Below, in pieces: positions 32,016 through 32,183 of a DNA stretch of 32,183 bases (its first letter is position 1; every line of letters begins with the position of its first letter). The stretch is taken from assembly GCA_022729795.1 (NCBI GenBank), contig DZBD01000012.1, forward strand, positions 1-32,183, written 5' to 3'. Position numbers and translations under genes: made by a program. The stretch is from Sulfuricurvum sp. GTDB taxonomy: Bacteria > Campylobacterota > Campylobacteria > Campylobacterales > Sulfurimonadaceae. The notes under the pieces are model-generated. The model was not told the origin of the DNA, did not search any database, and saw only the letters and a program-made list of their open reading frames with translations.

Positions 32016-32183
32016 TCACTTGTAAAAAAAACTGATTATATCTTGAAAATAACTTTGTATATTTTCAAAGCTATGATTGCCGCCCTCTTGCACAATAAGA
32101 TTTGCATCTGCAAATTTATCAGCGGCTTGCCTGTAGTCTAAAACTTCGTCCTCTTTTTGAAGCAATACCATAAAATTATTTTT
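32016..32183 (-). CDS. C-terminal end of a YqiA/UPF0227-type esterase (cut by window edge)
   Basis: Reading the minus strand from the window end gives 55 codons open to the edge and a TGA at 32018-32016. The translation includes MVLLQKEDEVLDYRQAADK and LIVQEGGNHSFENIQ, which fit the C-terminus of YqiA-type alpha/beta hydrolases: Asp of the catalytic triad in EVLDY and the catalytic His in GGNHSF. Such proteins are small cytoplasmic esterases. The gene is unrelated to denitrification, so it probably marks the right boundary of that island. The start lies outside the window. Confidence 0.75.
   Translation of the reverse strand, partial: KNNFMVLLQKEDEVLDYRQAADKFADANLIVQEGGNHSFENIQSYFQDIISFFYK

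Overview
This is an AT-rich, gene-dense window whose gene content and order (clade II nosZ with a C-terminal haem domain, then nosB-D-G-C1-C2-H-F-L-Y, plus NapG/NapH-like ferredoxins and several small monohaem cytochromes) point to a denitrifying Campylobacterota (Epsilonproteobacteria), most like Sulfurimonas or its relatives. The organism assignment is inferred from gene families and base composition, not from a marker gene. The window encodes nitrite -> NO -> N2O -> N2: NirS (29.7-31.4 kb), cNOR NorCB with NorD/NorQ/NorE/NorF (20.2-25.5 kb) and NosZ with its maturation and electron-transfer genes (3.8-13.4 kb). Nitrate reductase and haem d1 synthesis genes are not present here.

Layout. 1-0.3 kb: tail of an unknown gene and a hairpin. 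0.3-1.5 kb (-): a c553-like cytochrome, a YgbA-type NO-stress protein and another monohaem cytochrome. 1.6-3.7 kb (+): a periplasmic protein, a Crp/Fnr regulator and a two-TM sensor-like protein. 3.8-13.4 kb (+): the nos genes, transcribed as nosZ (own promoter, terminator after it) and nosB onward. 13.5-14.5 kb (+): a NosL-like protein lacking its metal motif and a lone PAS protein. 14.5-19.7 kb (-): a compact operon of three further NosL-type proteins around a LolD/FtsX (MacB-class) ABC transporter and two unknown membrane proteins. 19.75-21.0 kb (-): an Rrf2 Fe-S regulator and NorF/NorE-like subunits. 21.1-26.7 kb (+): norC-norB-norD-norQ-nnrS. 26.8-31.4 kb (+): a TonB-dependent receptor, a second Crp/Fnr regulator and nirS. 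31.4-32.2 kb: the remnant of a DUF4143 AAA ATPase and the C-terminus of a YqiA-type esterase (-).

Regulation can be read directly. FNR/DNR-type boxes (TTGAY-N4-RTCAA) lie upstream of the c553 gene, between the 1474(-) and 1619(+) genes, and upstream of nosZ, nosB and nirS. In five of the six promoter directions the box centre is exactly 29.5 bp from the start of a good -10 hexamer, that is at about -41.5 (class II); in the sixth (nirS) it is 30.5 bp. The norC/norE intergenic region has no such box. It carries instead a perfect 10-8-10 inverted repeat next to the Rrf2 gene, which suggests separate NO-dependent control.

The least explained parts are: (i) the second NosL-rich operon with a MacB-class transporter, including haem-less cytochrome-like domains in permuted positions and a NosL paralogue without CxxCxM; (ii) a 9-mer, CCACATGCC, found ten times here, singly in genes and as tandem or inverted pairs, which looks like an uptake-sequence or dispersed palindromic repeat; and (iii) a long hairpin in the nosB leader.
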